The position numbers were made by a program, and so were the translations under genes. Below, piece after piece: positions 17,455 through 24,611 of a stretch of 49,010 nucleotides of DNA. Where the stretch lies: contig NZ_AKJC01000091.1 in the NCBI RefSeq assembly GCF_000282535.1, forward strand, positions 1 through 49,010. Reading direction: 5' to 3'. The notes under the pieces were generated by a model. That model was not told the origin of the DNA and searched no databases. It saw only the letters and a list, made by a program, of their open reading frames with translations. The stretch comes from Pseudomonas sp. GM84. Lineage in GTDB: Bacteria; Pseudomonadota; Gammaproteobacteria; Pseudomonadales; Pseudomonadaceae. The number at the start of each line of letters is the position of its first letter. Positions within the stretch are counted from its first letter, which is position 1.

Positions 17455-18120
17455 ATGTTCACCGGCATCATCGAATCCATCGGCACCATCCGCAGCATGA
17501 CCCCGAAGGGCGGTGACGTGCGTGTGTACGTCGAAACCGGCAAGCTCGACCTGGGTGACGTCAAGCTCGGCGACAGCATTGCCGTCAACGGCGTATGCCT
17601 GACCGCCGTCGAGCTGCCGGGCGATGGCTTCTGGGCCGACGTCAGTGTCGAGACCCTCAAGCGCACCGCCTTCATCGACCTCAAGAGCGGCAGCAAGGTC
17701 AATCTGGAAAAGGCCCTGACCCCGACCACCCGCCTGGGCGGCCACCTGGTCAGCGGCCACGTCGACGGTGTCGGCGAAATCATCTCGCGCAGCGATAACG
17801 CCCGCGCCATCCAGTTCCGCGTGCGTGCACCCAAGGAGCTGGCCAAGTACATCGCCCACAAGGGGTCGATCACCGTCGACGGCACCAGCCTGACGGTCAA
17901 TGAGGTCAATGGGGCTGAGTTCGAGCTGACCATTGTCCCGCACACCCTGTCCGAAACCATCATGGCCGACTACCGCGCAGGACGTCGGGTGAACCTTGAG
18001 GTCGACCTGCTGGCCCGTTACCTGGAGCGCTTGCTGCTGGGTGACAAGGCTGCCGAACCGAGCAAGGGCAGTGGCATCACCGAAAGCTTCCTGGCCGCCA
18101 ACGGCTTCTTGAAATCCTGA
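17455..18120 (+). CDS. ribE: Riboflavin synthase, alpha subunit
   Basis: A 221-residue trimeric enzyme that dismutates two lumazine molecules into riboflavin and a pyrimidine. The protein is an internal duplication: MFTGIIESIGTI and SIAVNGVCLTAVEL in the first barrel match FRVRAPKELAKYIAHKGSIT and VDGTSLTVNEV in the second. The N-terminal MFTGI and the two NGVCLT/DGTSLT motifs are diagnostic. The ATG at 17455 is preceded by TTGAGGAAGA. The gene is called ribE here (ribC in some schemes). It follows ribD by 42 bp and precedes ribBA by 18 bp. Confidence 0.97.
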   Translation: MFTGIIESIGTIRSMTPKGGDVRVYVETGKLDLGDVKLGDSIAVNGVCLTAVELPGDGFWADVSVETLKRTAFIDLKSGSKVNLEKALTPTTRLGGHLVSGHVDGVGEIISRSDNARAIQFRVRAPKELAKYIAHKGSITVDGTSLTVNEVNGAEFELTIVPHTLSETIMADYRAGRRVNLEVDLLARYLERLLLGDKAAEPSKGSGITESFLAANGFLKS

Positions 18121-18138
18121 TTGAGAAGGGGGTGCCGC

Positions 18139-19230
18139 GTGGCGCTCAACAGCATCGAAGAACTGGTCGAAGACATCCGCCAGGGCAAAATGGTCATCCT
18201 CATGGATGACGAAGACCGCGAGAACGAAGGCGACATCATCATGGCGGCCGAGTGCTGCCTGCCTGAGCACATCAACTTCATGGCCAAGCACGCCCGTGGC
18301 CTGATCTGCATGCCGATGACCCGCGAGCGCTGCGAAACGCTCAAGCTGCCGCTGATGGCACCACGCAATGGCTCGGGCTTCGGCACCAAGTTCACCGTGT
18401 CCATCGAAGCCGCCGAAGGCGTCACCACCGGCATCTCCGCCGCCGACCGCGCACGTACCGTGCAGGCTGCCGCCGCCAAGGATGCCAAGGCCGAAGACAT
18501 CGTCAGCCCGGGCCACATCTTCCCGCTGATGGCCCAGCCCGGCGGTACCCTGGCCCGCGCCGGCCACACCGAAGCCGCCTGCGACCTGGCGCGCATGGCC
18601 GGCTTCGAGCCGAGCGGCGTGATCTGCGAAGTGATGAACGACGACGGCACCATGTCGCGCCGTGCCGAGCTGGAAGTGTTCGCGGCCGAACACGGCCTGA
18701 AGATCGGCACCATCGCCGACCTGATCCACTACCGCATGATCCACGAGCGCACCGTGCAGCGCGTGTCCGAGCAGCCGATCGAGAGCGAGCTGGGCCAGTT
18801 CAACCTGGTCACCTACCGCGATTCGGTGGAAGGCGACGTGCACATGGCCCTGACCCTGGGCAAGATCTGCGCTGAAGAGCCAACCCTGGTCCGTGTGCAC
18901 AACATGGACCCGCTGCGCGACCTGCTGATGGTCAAGCAGGCTGGCCGCTGGAGCCTGCGCGCGGCCATGAGCGCCGTGGCAGACGCCGGCAGCGGCGTGG
19001 TACTGCTGCTCGGCCACCCGCTGGAGGGTGACGTGCTGCTGGCGCACATCCGCGAAAGCGCTGGCGACGGTCAGGCCAAGGCGCCGACCACCTACAGCAC
19101 CGTCGGTGCCGGTTCGCAGATCCTGCGTGACCTCGGCGTGCGCAAGATGCGCCTGATGAGTTCGCCGATGAAGTTCAATGCGATATCCGGATTCGATCTG
19201 GAAGTTGTAGAATACGTGCCCTCCGAGTGA
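18139..19230 (+). CDS. ribBA: DHBP synthase with a degenerate GTP cyclohydrolase II-like domain (RibBA type)
   Basis: A 363-residue fusion. Residues ~1-205 are 3,4-dihydroxy-2-butanone-4-phosphate synthase: the acidic loop DDEDRENEGDII is near residue 23, with GFGTKFTVSIEAAEGVTTG and RAGHTEAACDLARMAG. Residues ~210-363 have the fold pattern of GTP cyclohydrolase II but lack its zinc ligands, since the C-x10-C-x-C seen in the separate ribA gene is absent and the domain has only one cysteine. This half is therefore probably not a cyclohydrolase. The GTG at 18139 is chosen because GAGAAGGGGG precedes it and the protein starts VALNSIEEL. RibA, encoded 3.5 kb downstream, should supply the missing step. 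Confidence 0.93.
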   Translation: MALNSIEELVEDIRQGKMVILMDDEDRENEGDIIMAAECCLPEHINFMAKHARGLICMPMTRERCETLKLPLMAPRNGSGFGTKFTVSIEAAEGVTTGISAADRARTVQAAAAKDAKAEDIVSPGHIFPLMAQPGGTLARAGHTEAACDLARMAGFEPSGVICEVMNDDGTMSRRAELEVFAAEHGLKIGTIADLIHYRMIHERTVQRVSEQPIESELGQFNLVTYRDSVEGDVHMALTLGKICAEEPTLVRVHNMDPLRDLLMVKQAGRWSLRAAMSAVADAGSGVVLLLGHPLEGDVLLAHIRESAGDGQAKAPTTYSTVGAGSQILRDLGVRKMRLMSSPMKFNAISGFDLEVVEYVPSE

Positions 19231-19274
19231 CTTGAGGCGGCATTGACGCCCTGCAACTCGAGTCCAGACCCTGT

Positions 19275-19298
19275 CGAGGCCGCCAGCGCGCGGCCTCG
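19275..19298 (+). other. GC-rich hairpin between ribBA and ribH
   Basis: CGAGGCCGC and GCGGCCTCG (9 bp) with a 6-nt loop, 24 bp before the ribH ATG. No T-run follows, so it is not a standard terminator. It may stabilise or attenuate the transcript. Confidence 0.5.
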
Positions 19299-19321
19299 CT
19301 CTTGAATATGAGAATATCGGA

Positions 19322-19798
19322 ATGACCCTGAAGACCATCGAAGGTACCTTCATCGCCCCCAAAGGTCGCTATGCTTTGGTGGTTGGCCGCTTCAACAGCT
19401 TCGTCGTAGAAAGCCTGGTAAGCGGTGCCGTTGATGCCCTGGTACGCCACGGTGTCAGCGAAAGCGACATCACCATCATCCGTGCCCCGGGCGCGTTCGA
19501 AATCCCGCTGGTGGCACAGAAAGTCGCCCAGCAAGGCGAATACGACGCGATCATCGCCCTGGGCGCAGTGATCCGTGGCGGTACCCCGCACTTTGAATAC
19601 GTGGCGGGCGAATGCACCAAGGGCCTGGCCCAGGTGTCCATGGAGTTCGGTGTGCCGGTGGCCTTCGGTGTTCTGACCGTCGACTCCATCGAGCAAGCCA
19701 TCGAGCGTTCCGGCACCAAGGCCGGCAACAAAGGTGCTGAAGCTGCCCTGTCCGCTCTGGAAATGGTCAGCCTGCTGGCGCAGTTGGAGGCCAAGTGA
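19322..19798 (+). CDS. ribH: 6,7-dimethyl-8-ribityllumazine synthase
   Basis: A 158-residue enzyme that condenses the pyrimidinedione with dihydroxybutanone phosphate. The family features are visible: [16 protein letters not shown] at ~18, the substrate-binding [14 protein letters not shown] near 57, [16 protein letters not shown] near 80-95 with the active-site His, and [11 protein letters not shown] near 113. Length and motifs are typical of the icosahedral or pentameric lumazine synthases. It starts 91 bp after ribBA, with a GC hairpin in that gap, and its stop overlaps the GTG start of nusB. Confidence 0.97.
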   Translation: MTLKTIEGTFIAPKGRYALVVGRFNSFVVESLVSGAVDALVRHGVSESDITIIRAPGAFEIPLVAQKVAQQGEYDAIIALGAVIRGGTPHFEYVAGECTKGLAQVSMEFGVPVAFGVLTVDSIEQAIERSGTKAGNKGAEAALSALEMVSLLAQLEAK

Positions 19799-20295
19799 TT
19801 AGCGACGAAAGCGATCGTTTCAACCCGCGCGATCCAAAACCTGCGGATGCCGGCAAGCCATCGAAGAGCGCCAAGCGCCGCGAAGCCCGCAAGCTCGCGA
19901 CCCAGGCGTTGTATCAGTGGCACATGGCACAGCATTCGCTGAACGAGATCGAAGCGCAGTTCCGGGTCGATAACGATTTCACCGATGTCGATGGCGCCTA
20001 TTTCCGCGAGATCCTGCATGGGGTCCCGGCGATCAAGAGTGAAATCGACAAGGCGCTGGTGCCTTGCATGACCATCGCACTGGAAGAGCTCGACCCCGTC
20101 GAGCTGGCCGTGCTGCGGCTGTCCACCTGGGAGTTCATCAAGCGCGTCGACGTACCGTACCGCGTGGTGATCAACGAAGGCGTGGAACTGGCCAAGGTCT
20201 TCGGCGCCACCGACGGCCACAAGTTCGTCAACGGCGTGCTGGACAAGCTCGCGCCTTCGCTGCGCGAAGCAGAAGTCAAGGCGAACAAGCGCTGA
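19795..20295 (+). CDS. nusB: Transcription antitermination factor NusB
   Basis: A 166-residue all-helical RNA-binding protein that joins NusE (S10) at boxA during rRNA antitermination. The family core is seen: [20 protein letters not shown] near residue 24, [16 protein letters not shown] near 101 and [20 protein letters not shown] near 120, ending [12 protein letters not shown]. An extended charged N-terminus of ~20 residues is typical of pseudomonads. The GTG start overlaps the ribH stop (GTGA), so the two are coupled; this rib-nusB pairing is widely conserved. Confidence 0.96.
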   Translation: MISDESDRFNPRDPKPADAGKPSKSAKRREARKLATQALYQWHMAQHSLNEIEAQFRVDNDFTDVDGAYFREILHGVPAIKSEIDKALVPCMTIALEELDPVELAVLRLSTWEFIKRVDVPYRVVINEGVELAKVFGATDGHKFVNGVLDKLAPSLREAEVKANKR

Positions 20296-20313
20296 TCCTG
20301 GCGCTGCCTGGCC

Positions 20314-21273
20314 ATGGGTGAGTTCGAGCTGATCAACCATTACTTCGCCGCCGCGCCCTGTGCGCAGGGCGGCGAGGGCGTGGTGCTGGGGATCGGCGAC
20401 GACTGTGCCCTGCTGGACCTTCCCCCCGGCGAGCAGCTGGCGGTGTCGACCGACACCCTGGTTGCCGGCGTGCATTTTCCCGCTGTCTGCGACCCACGCC
20501 TGCTTGGCCAGCGCTCATTGGCCGTGGCGGTCAGCGACCTGGCGGCCATGGGCGCCGAGGCCATCGGCTTCACCCTTGCCCTGACCCTGCCTGGCGTCGG
20601 CCCGGACTGGCTCGAAGCCTACGCCGCCGGCCTCAGCCACATGGCCCAGCGTTGTCGCATCAGCCTGATTGGCGGCGACACCACCCGGGGCCCGTTGAGC
20701 ATCACCGTCACCGTGTTCGGCCGCGTGCCGGCTGGCCAGGCCCTGCGCCGCAGCGGTGCCCGTCCGGGCGACCTGCTGTGTGTGGGTGGTTCGCTGGGCA
20801 AGGCGGCGGGTGCACTGCCACTGGTGCTCGGTGAGCGCGATGCGCCTGCCGAACTGGCCGAGCCGCTGCTGGCGCACTACTGGTCACCGCTGCCCCAGCT
20901 CGGCCTGGGCCAACGCTTGCGTGGCCTGGCCACGGCGGCCCTGGACATCTCTGACGGCCTGCTGGCGGACTGCGGGCATATCGCCAAGGCGTCCGGCGTC
21001 GCGCTTGAGGTGAACCTGGTGCAGGTGCCAGTGTCTCCAGTTCTAGAGGCCTTTCTCGGCCGCGAAGCAGCCGTGCAGGCGGCGCTTACCGGCGGCGACG
21101 ACTATGTGCTGGCATTCACCTTGCCCCCCGAATCGCTCGCGGCGCTGGCAGACGTCGAGGTGCATGTCGTCGGCCGCGTGCTCGAAGGCCATGGGGTGAC
21201 GTTGCGTGACCCGCAGGGCCTGGACATCACCCCCGTCCAAAGGGGCTATCAACACTTTAGGGAGACACCGTGA
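20314..21273 (+). CDS. thiL: Thiamine-monophosphate kinase
   Basis: A 319-residue ATP-dependent kinase that makes thiamine diphosphate, the last step of the pathway. It begins MGEFELINHYF, then has GIGDDCALLD near residue 26 (metal-binding), VSTDTLVAGVHF near 45, LIGGDTTRGPLSI near 118, DISDGLLADCGHIA near 212 and LTGGDDYVLAF near 254. These are the conserved AIR-synthase-like motifs of ThiL. The stop overlaps the start of pgpA. Placement between nusB and pgpA is the standard gammaproteobacterial order. Confidence 0.96.
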   Translation: MGEFELINHYFAAAPCAQGGEGVVLGIGDDCALLDLPPGEQLAVSTDTLVAGVHFPAVCDPRLLGQRSLAVAVSDLAAMGAEAIGFTLALTLPGVGPDWLEAYAAGLSHMAQRCRISLIGGDTTRGPLSITVTVFGRVPAGQALRRSGARPGDLLCVGGSLGKAAGALPLVLGERDAPAELAEPLLAHYWSPLPQLGLGQRLRGLATAALDISDGLLADCGHIAKASGVALEVNLVQVPVSPVLEAFLGREAAVQAALTGGDDYVLAFTLPPESLAALADVEVHVVGRVLEGHGVTLRDPQGLDITPVQRGYQHFRETP

Positions 21274-21773
21274 CCGACCACCCCAACCAGGTGCCTGCGG
21301 AGTTCGTTCCGCCATCGGTCTGGCGCAACCCCTGGCATTTCATCGCCTTCGGCTTCGGCTCCGGCACCCTTCCCAAGGCCCCGGGCACCTGGGGTTCGAT
21401 GGTGGCCATCCCGTTCATCCCGTTGTGGCAGATGTTGCCGGACTGGGGCTACTGGCTGCTGCTGGGCGTCACCATGCTGTTCGGCTTCTGGCTGTGCGGC
21501 AAAGTCGCCAATGACTTGCGTGTGCACGATCATGAAGGCATTGTCTGGGACGAGATGGTCGGCATGTGGATCACCCTATGGCTGGTGCCTGAAGGGTGGC
21601 AGTGGATCCTGGCAGGGTTCCTGATGTTCCGCTTCTTCGACATCCTCAAGCCATGGCCGATCCGCTGGATCGATCGTCATGTGCATGGCGGAGTCGGCAT
21701 CATGCTCGACGATATCCTGGCTGGCGTCTTCGCCTGGCTGGGCATGCAGCTTCTGGTATGGGCGGTGGGCTGA
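21270..21773 (+). CDS. pgpA: Phosphatidylglycerophosphatase A
   Basis: A 167-residue inner-membrane enzyme that dephosphorylates phosphatidylglycerol phosphate. It shows FIAFGFGSGTLPKAPGTWGS near residues 27-46, the signature of PgpA, then hydrophobic segments (WGYWLLLGVTMLFGFWLCG, LILAGFLMFRFFDILKPWPI) and DEMVGMWITLW with conserved acidic residues. The GTG at 21270 overlaps the thiL stop, so it is the last gene of the coupled run. The next gene starts 17 bp later. Confidence 0.93.
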   Translation: MTDHPNQVPAEFVPPSVWRNPWHFIAFGFGSGTLPKAPGTWGSMVAIPFIPLWQMLPDWGYWLLLGVTMLFGFWLCGKVANDLRVHDHEGIVWDEMVGMWITLWLVPEGWQWILAGFLMFRFFDILKPWPIRWIDRHVHGGVGIMLDDILAGVFAWLGMQLLVWAVG

Positions 21774-21790
21774 CTACAGGGAGTGCTTCG

Positions 21791-22534
21791 ATGGCCATAA
21801 GGACTGTGCTGCTGGCAATGCTGCTTACGTTTGCGCCCTGGGTGGTGGCAGCCGAAGAGGTGCCGAAGCAGATCCACCTGGTCAGTGAAGAGTGGCTCGA
21901 CTACACCAATGCCGATGGTACAGGCGTGGCCTGGGATGTACTGCGCAAGGTGTTCGAGCCGGCTGGGGTCAAGGTGGTCACCCAGACCATGCCCTACAGT
22001 CGCGCGATCGGGCTGGTGAAGCGTGGCGAGGCGGATGCCTGGGTTGGCTCGTACAAGGAAGAGACCGACGACAACCTTTACCCGCGCTGGCACTTCGACA
22101 TGGATCATATCTATGCCCTGGGGCTTGCCAGCAAGCCGGTGCCGAGCCATGACACGGTCGGCAGCTATCGCCTGGCCTGGGTGCGCGGTTATGACTACGC
22201 CAGCTACCTGCCCAATGTGCACACGTTCCGTGAGATCCAGCGTCGCGAAGGCATCCTGCCGATGCTTGAACATGACCGTGTGGACTTCTACATCGATGCG
22301 CAGACCGAAGTGGACTATGTGCTGGGGCAGAGCTCGCAACCTGAGCGTTTTCGCCGTACCCATGTAGCCGAGTTGCCGTTGTACCTGGCCTTTGCCCGTA
22401 ACGAGCAGGCCAAGGCTTTGCTTGACCTGTTCGACAGGCGCATGGCCGAACTGGTACGCAGTGGCGAGTTGAAGGCGATTTTCGAGCACTGGAAGCAGCC
22501 GTATCCGTTCACTGCGGACAGCAAGCCGCAATAG
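21791..22534 (+). CDS. Periplasmic solute-binding protein, SBP_bac_3-like
   Basis: A 247-residue exported protein with a signal peptide (MAIRTVLLAMLLTFAPWVVA, cleavage after VAA). The fold is that of family 3 solute-binding proteins: IHLVSEEWLDYTNADGTGVA at the first lobe, YSRAIGLVKRGEADAWVGSY near 70-89, a hinge and LARNEQAKALLDLFDRRMAELV near the end. No transporter or signalling partner is nearby, so it may be an orphan binding protein or a sensor. The ATG at 21791 gives the clean signal peptide. It could be co-transcribed with pgpA (17-bp gap). Its ligand is not predictable. Confidence 0.8.
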   Translation: MAIRTVLLAMLLTFAPWVVAAEEVPKQIHLVSEEWLDYTNADGTGVAWDVLRKVFEPAGVKVVTQTMPYSRAIGLVKRGEADAWVGSYKEETDDNLYPRWHFDMDHIYALGLASKPVPSHDTVGSYRLAWVRGYDYASYLPNVHTFREIQRREGILPMLEHDRVDFYIDAQTEVDYVLGQSSQPERFRRTHVAELPLYLAFARNEQAKALLDLFDRRMAELVRSGELKAIFEHWKQPYPFTADSKPQ

Positions 22535-22536
22535 CT

Positions 22537-22644
22537 GGGGCCGCTGCGCGGCCCATCGCCGGCAAACCGGCTCCCACAGGGTAAGCACAGGCTTCAAGAG
22601 CTGCGCTGTACCTGTGGGAGCCGGCTTGCCGGCGATAGGGCCCC
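22537..22644. repeat. REP pair, family A, with adjoining GC hairpin
   Basis: The left unit starts with GGGGCCGCTGCGCGGCCC, itself a hairpin (22538-22554), then ATCGCCGGCAAACCGGCTCC. The inverted right unit ends GGCGATAGGGCCCC. It lies right after the solute-binding protein gene and probably ends that transcript before ribA. Confidence 0.85.
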
Positions 22645-22717
22645 AACAGGCAACCTAAGCATCGAACTTTTCGATCTTATGCCACGGTATTCAACGAGCG
22701 CACAGGCCCCAACCTGC

Positions 22718-22726
22718 TGATACAAT
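22718..22726 (+). promoter_or_regulatory. Extended -10 promoter candidate for ribA
   Basis: TGATACAAT combines the extended TGn motif with TACAAT and lies 39 bp before the GTG start. No -35 box is evident. Because a REP pair separates ribA from the previous gene, an own promoter is expected here. Confidence 0.45.
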
Positions 22727-22765
22727 CGCGTCACGAGAAATTTCCAACTTATCCAGGAGCACAAC

Positions 22766-23383
22766 GTGCCCGTCGTCTTTGTTGCCGCCTCTAAACTCCC
22801 GACCCCCTTCGCGACTTTCACCATGCATGGCTTTCTCGACGAAGCCACTGGCCGTGAGCATGTAGTGCTCAGCCTGGGTGATATTGCCGACGGCGAGCCG
22901 GTGCTGGGGCGTCTGCACTCCGAGTGCCTGACTGGCGATGCCCTGTTCAGCCAGCGGTGTGACTGCGGTTCGCAGCTGGAAGCCGCCTTGCAGGCCATCG
23001 CCCGCGAAGGCCGTGGCGTGCTGCTCTACCTGCGTCAGGAAGGCCGCGGCATCGGCCTGCTGAACAAGATCCGCGCCTACGAACTGCAGGACGGTGGCGC
23101 CGACACCGTCGAAGCCAACGAGCGTCTGGGCTTTGCTGCCGACCAGCGCGACTACGCCATGTGCCTGCCGATGCTCGAACACCTGGGCGTGAAGTCGCTG
23201 CGCCTGATGACCAACAATCCGCGCAAGGTCAAAGCACTCACCGACATGAACATCAATGTCGCCGAGCGTGTTCCGCTGCACACCGGTCACAACCCCCACA
23301 ACCGCTATTACCTGGCGACCAAGGCCGACAAGCTTGGCCACATGCTGGGTAGCGAACACCAGGGCGAGGTGCCCCAGGCGTGA
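22766..23383 (+). CDS. ribA: GTP cyclohydrolase II
   Basis: A 205-residue enzyme that opens GTP in the first committed riboflavin step. The zinc site is complete: [18 protein letters not shown] near residues 54-71 supplies the three cysteines. It also has [20 protein letters not shown] near 91 (catalytic Arg region) and LTNNPRK-type [14 protein letters not shown] near 150. The GTG at 22766 follows AGGAGC at a good distance. This gene compensates for the cysteine-free second half of RibBA. It overlaps the start of the next gene by four bases. Confidence 0.96.
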   Translation: MPVVFVAASKLPTPFATFTMHGFLDEATGREHVVLSLGDIADGEPVLGRLHSECLTGDALFSQRCDCGSQLEAALQAIAREGRGVLLYLRQEGRGIGLLNKIRAYELQDGGADTVEANERLGFAADQRDYAMCLPMLEHLGVKSLRLMTNNPRKVKALTDMNINVAERVPLHTGHNPHNRYYLATKADKLGHMLGSEHQGEVPQA

Positions 23384-23799
23384 CCCGTGGCGAGGTGAAG
23401 CGGCGCCTGGCCCTGGCCTGGTGGCAATACCTGGCGGTCGGCCTGGTGCCGTTGCCGGTCATGGCCTGGGCCTTCGGTGGCGGCGATGCCCTGGTCTCGG
23501 TGCTGGCCATGCCGCTGTTCATCGCCGGTGCGGCGACCATGTTCCTCAGTCTGCCGCGCTTTGGCGCCTACAAGCGCGCCTTGATCGCCACCTCCAAGGT
23601 ACTGGGCACGGCCGAAGAGCCGGCCGCCTGGATCGAGTTGGCGCGTGTGCGGCGCATGGCCATGCTGTTCGCCTGCTTCCCCGCGTGGGTCGCCGCGCTG
23701 TCGGTGCTGGTGGGGCTCGAAGCCGTGCCGCAGATCTTGCTGGCGCTGTCCACCGTCGTGCTGCTCTACCTCTACCGCATCCCGCGTCAACTGGGCTGA
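23380..23799 (+). CDS. Small membrane protein of unknown function
   Basis: A 139-residue protein with four likely membrane segments: [57 protein letters not shown] and [18 protein letters not shown] positively charged N-terminus ([13 protein letters not shown]) and C-terminus (RIPRQLG) suggest both ends lie in the cytoplasm. It is coupled to both neighbours: GTGA overlap with ribA and TGATG with btuF. That arrangement hints at a link with vitamin transport or metabolism, but I do not recognise the family. Confidence 0.75.
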   Translation: MTRGEVKRRLALAWWQYLAVGLVPLPVMAWAFGGGDALVSVLAMPLFIAGAATMFLSLPRFGAYKRALIATSKVLGTAEEPAAWIELARVRRMAMLFACFPAWVAALSVLVGLEAVPQILLALSTVVLLYLYRIPRQLG

Positions 23800-24611
23800 T
23801 GCGCGTCCTCTTCTGGCTGCTGGCATTGCTGGCCGGCAGCGCCCAGGCCGGTGAGCCGTTGCGGGTCATCAGCCTTGCCCCTTCCATGACTGAAATCATG
23901 CTCGAACTGCAGGCCGACGACCTGTTGGTTGGCGTGCTCGACGGTGGCGAACGGCCGACGGCGCTGGCCGACCTGCCTTCGGTGGGGCGCCAGGGGCAGT
24001 TGGACATGGAGCGCCTGCTCAGCCTCAAGCCGGATCTACTGTTGGTCTGGCCCTCAAGCGTGGCCCCGGCCCAGCGCGACCAGCTCAAACGCCTGGGCAT
24101 CGCCACCTACAGCGCCGAACCCCACGACCTGGACCAGTTGCTCGCGCAGATCGAGGCGATTGCTGTGCAGGTCGGACGCGCCGAGCAAGGGCGGCGCCAC
24201 GCGGCGGCACTGGGCGAGCGATTGCAGCAATTGCGCCAGCAGTATCGGCGGGCAGAGCCGCTGCGCGTGTTCTATCAAGTGTGGGACCGGCCGCTGTACA
24301 CCTTGGGCGGCGGGCAGGTGGTCAGCGACGCCCTGGCGGTGTGCGGTGCGCGCAACATCTTTGCCGACCTCAGCCTGCCGGCACCTCAGGTCAGTGTCGA
24401 ATCGGTGTTGTTGCGGGATCCGCAGGTGATCCTTGCGGGCGACTCGGCGCAACTGGCCAGCTGGAAGGCCTGGCCGCGCCTGAGCGCAGTGGCCGGCGAG
24501 CGCCTGCTGGTGGTGCCGGACAAGGGGCTGGAGCGGCCCAGCGGGCAGATGATCGAAGCCACTGCCCGTCTGTGCGCGCTGCTGGCGGCTAGAGCGCCGG
24601 CGTCCAGGTGA
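23799..24611 (+). CDS. btuF: Cobalamin-binding periplasmic protein BtuF-like
   Basis: A 270-residue class III solute-binding protein with signal peptide [37 protein letters not shown] near residue 22 and LPSVGRQGQLDMERLLSLKPDLL near 58-80 match BtuF. The long connecting helix and a second lobe with VFYQVWDRPLYTLGGGQ and LLRDPQVILAGD follow. It captures vitamin B12 for an ABC importer, but no btuCD genes are present here. Iron-chelate binding is the main alternative; the convergent btuB gene, whose 3' end overlaps by 23 bp, favours B12. The start overlaps the previous stop by one base. Confidence 0.85.
   Translation: MRVLFWLLALLAGSAQAGEPLRVISLAPSMTEIMLELQADDLLVGVLDGGERPTALADLPSVGRQGQLDMERLLSLKPDLLLVWPSSVAPAQRDQLKRLGIATYSAEPHDLDQLLAQIEAIAVQVGRAEQGRRHAAALGERLQQLRQQYRRAEPLRVFYQVWDRPLYTLGGGQVVSDALAVCGARNIFADLSLPAPQVSVESVLLRDPQVILAGDSAQLASWKAWPRLSAVAGERLLVVPDKGLERPSGQMIEATARLCALLAARAPASR

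Noticed and set aside
17137..19362. 741-residue open frame on the minus strand across the rib genes
   Set aside because: It lies antisense to ribD, ribE and ribBA, all of which have strong family motifs. Long antisense frames are common in GC-rich DNA.
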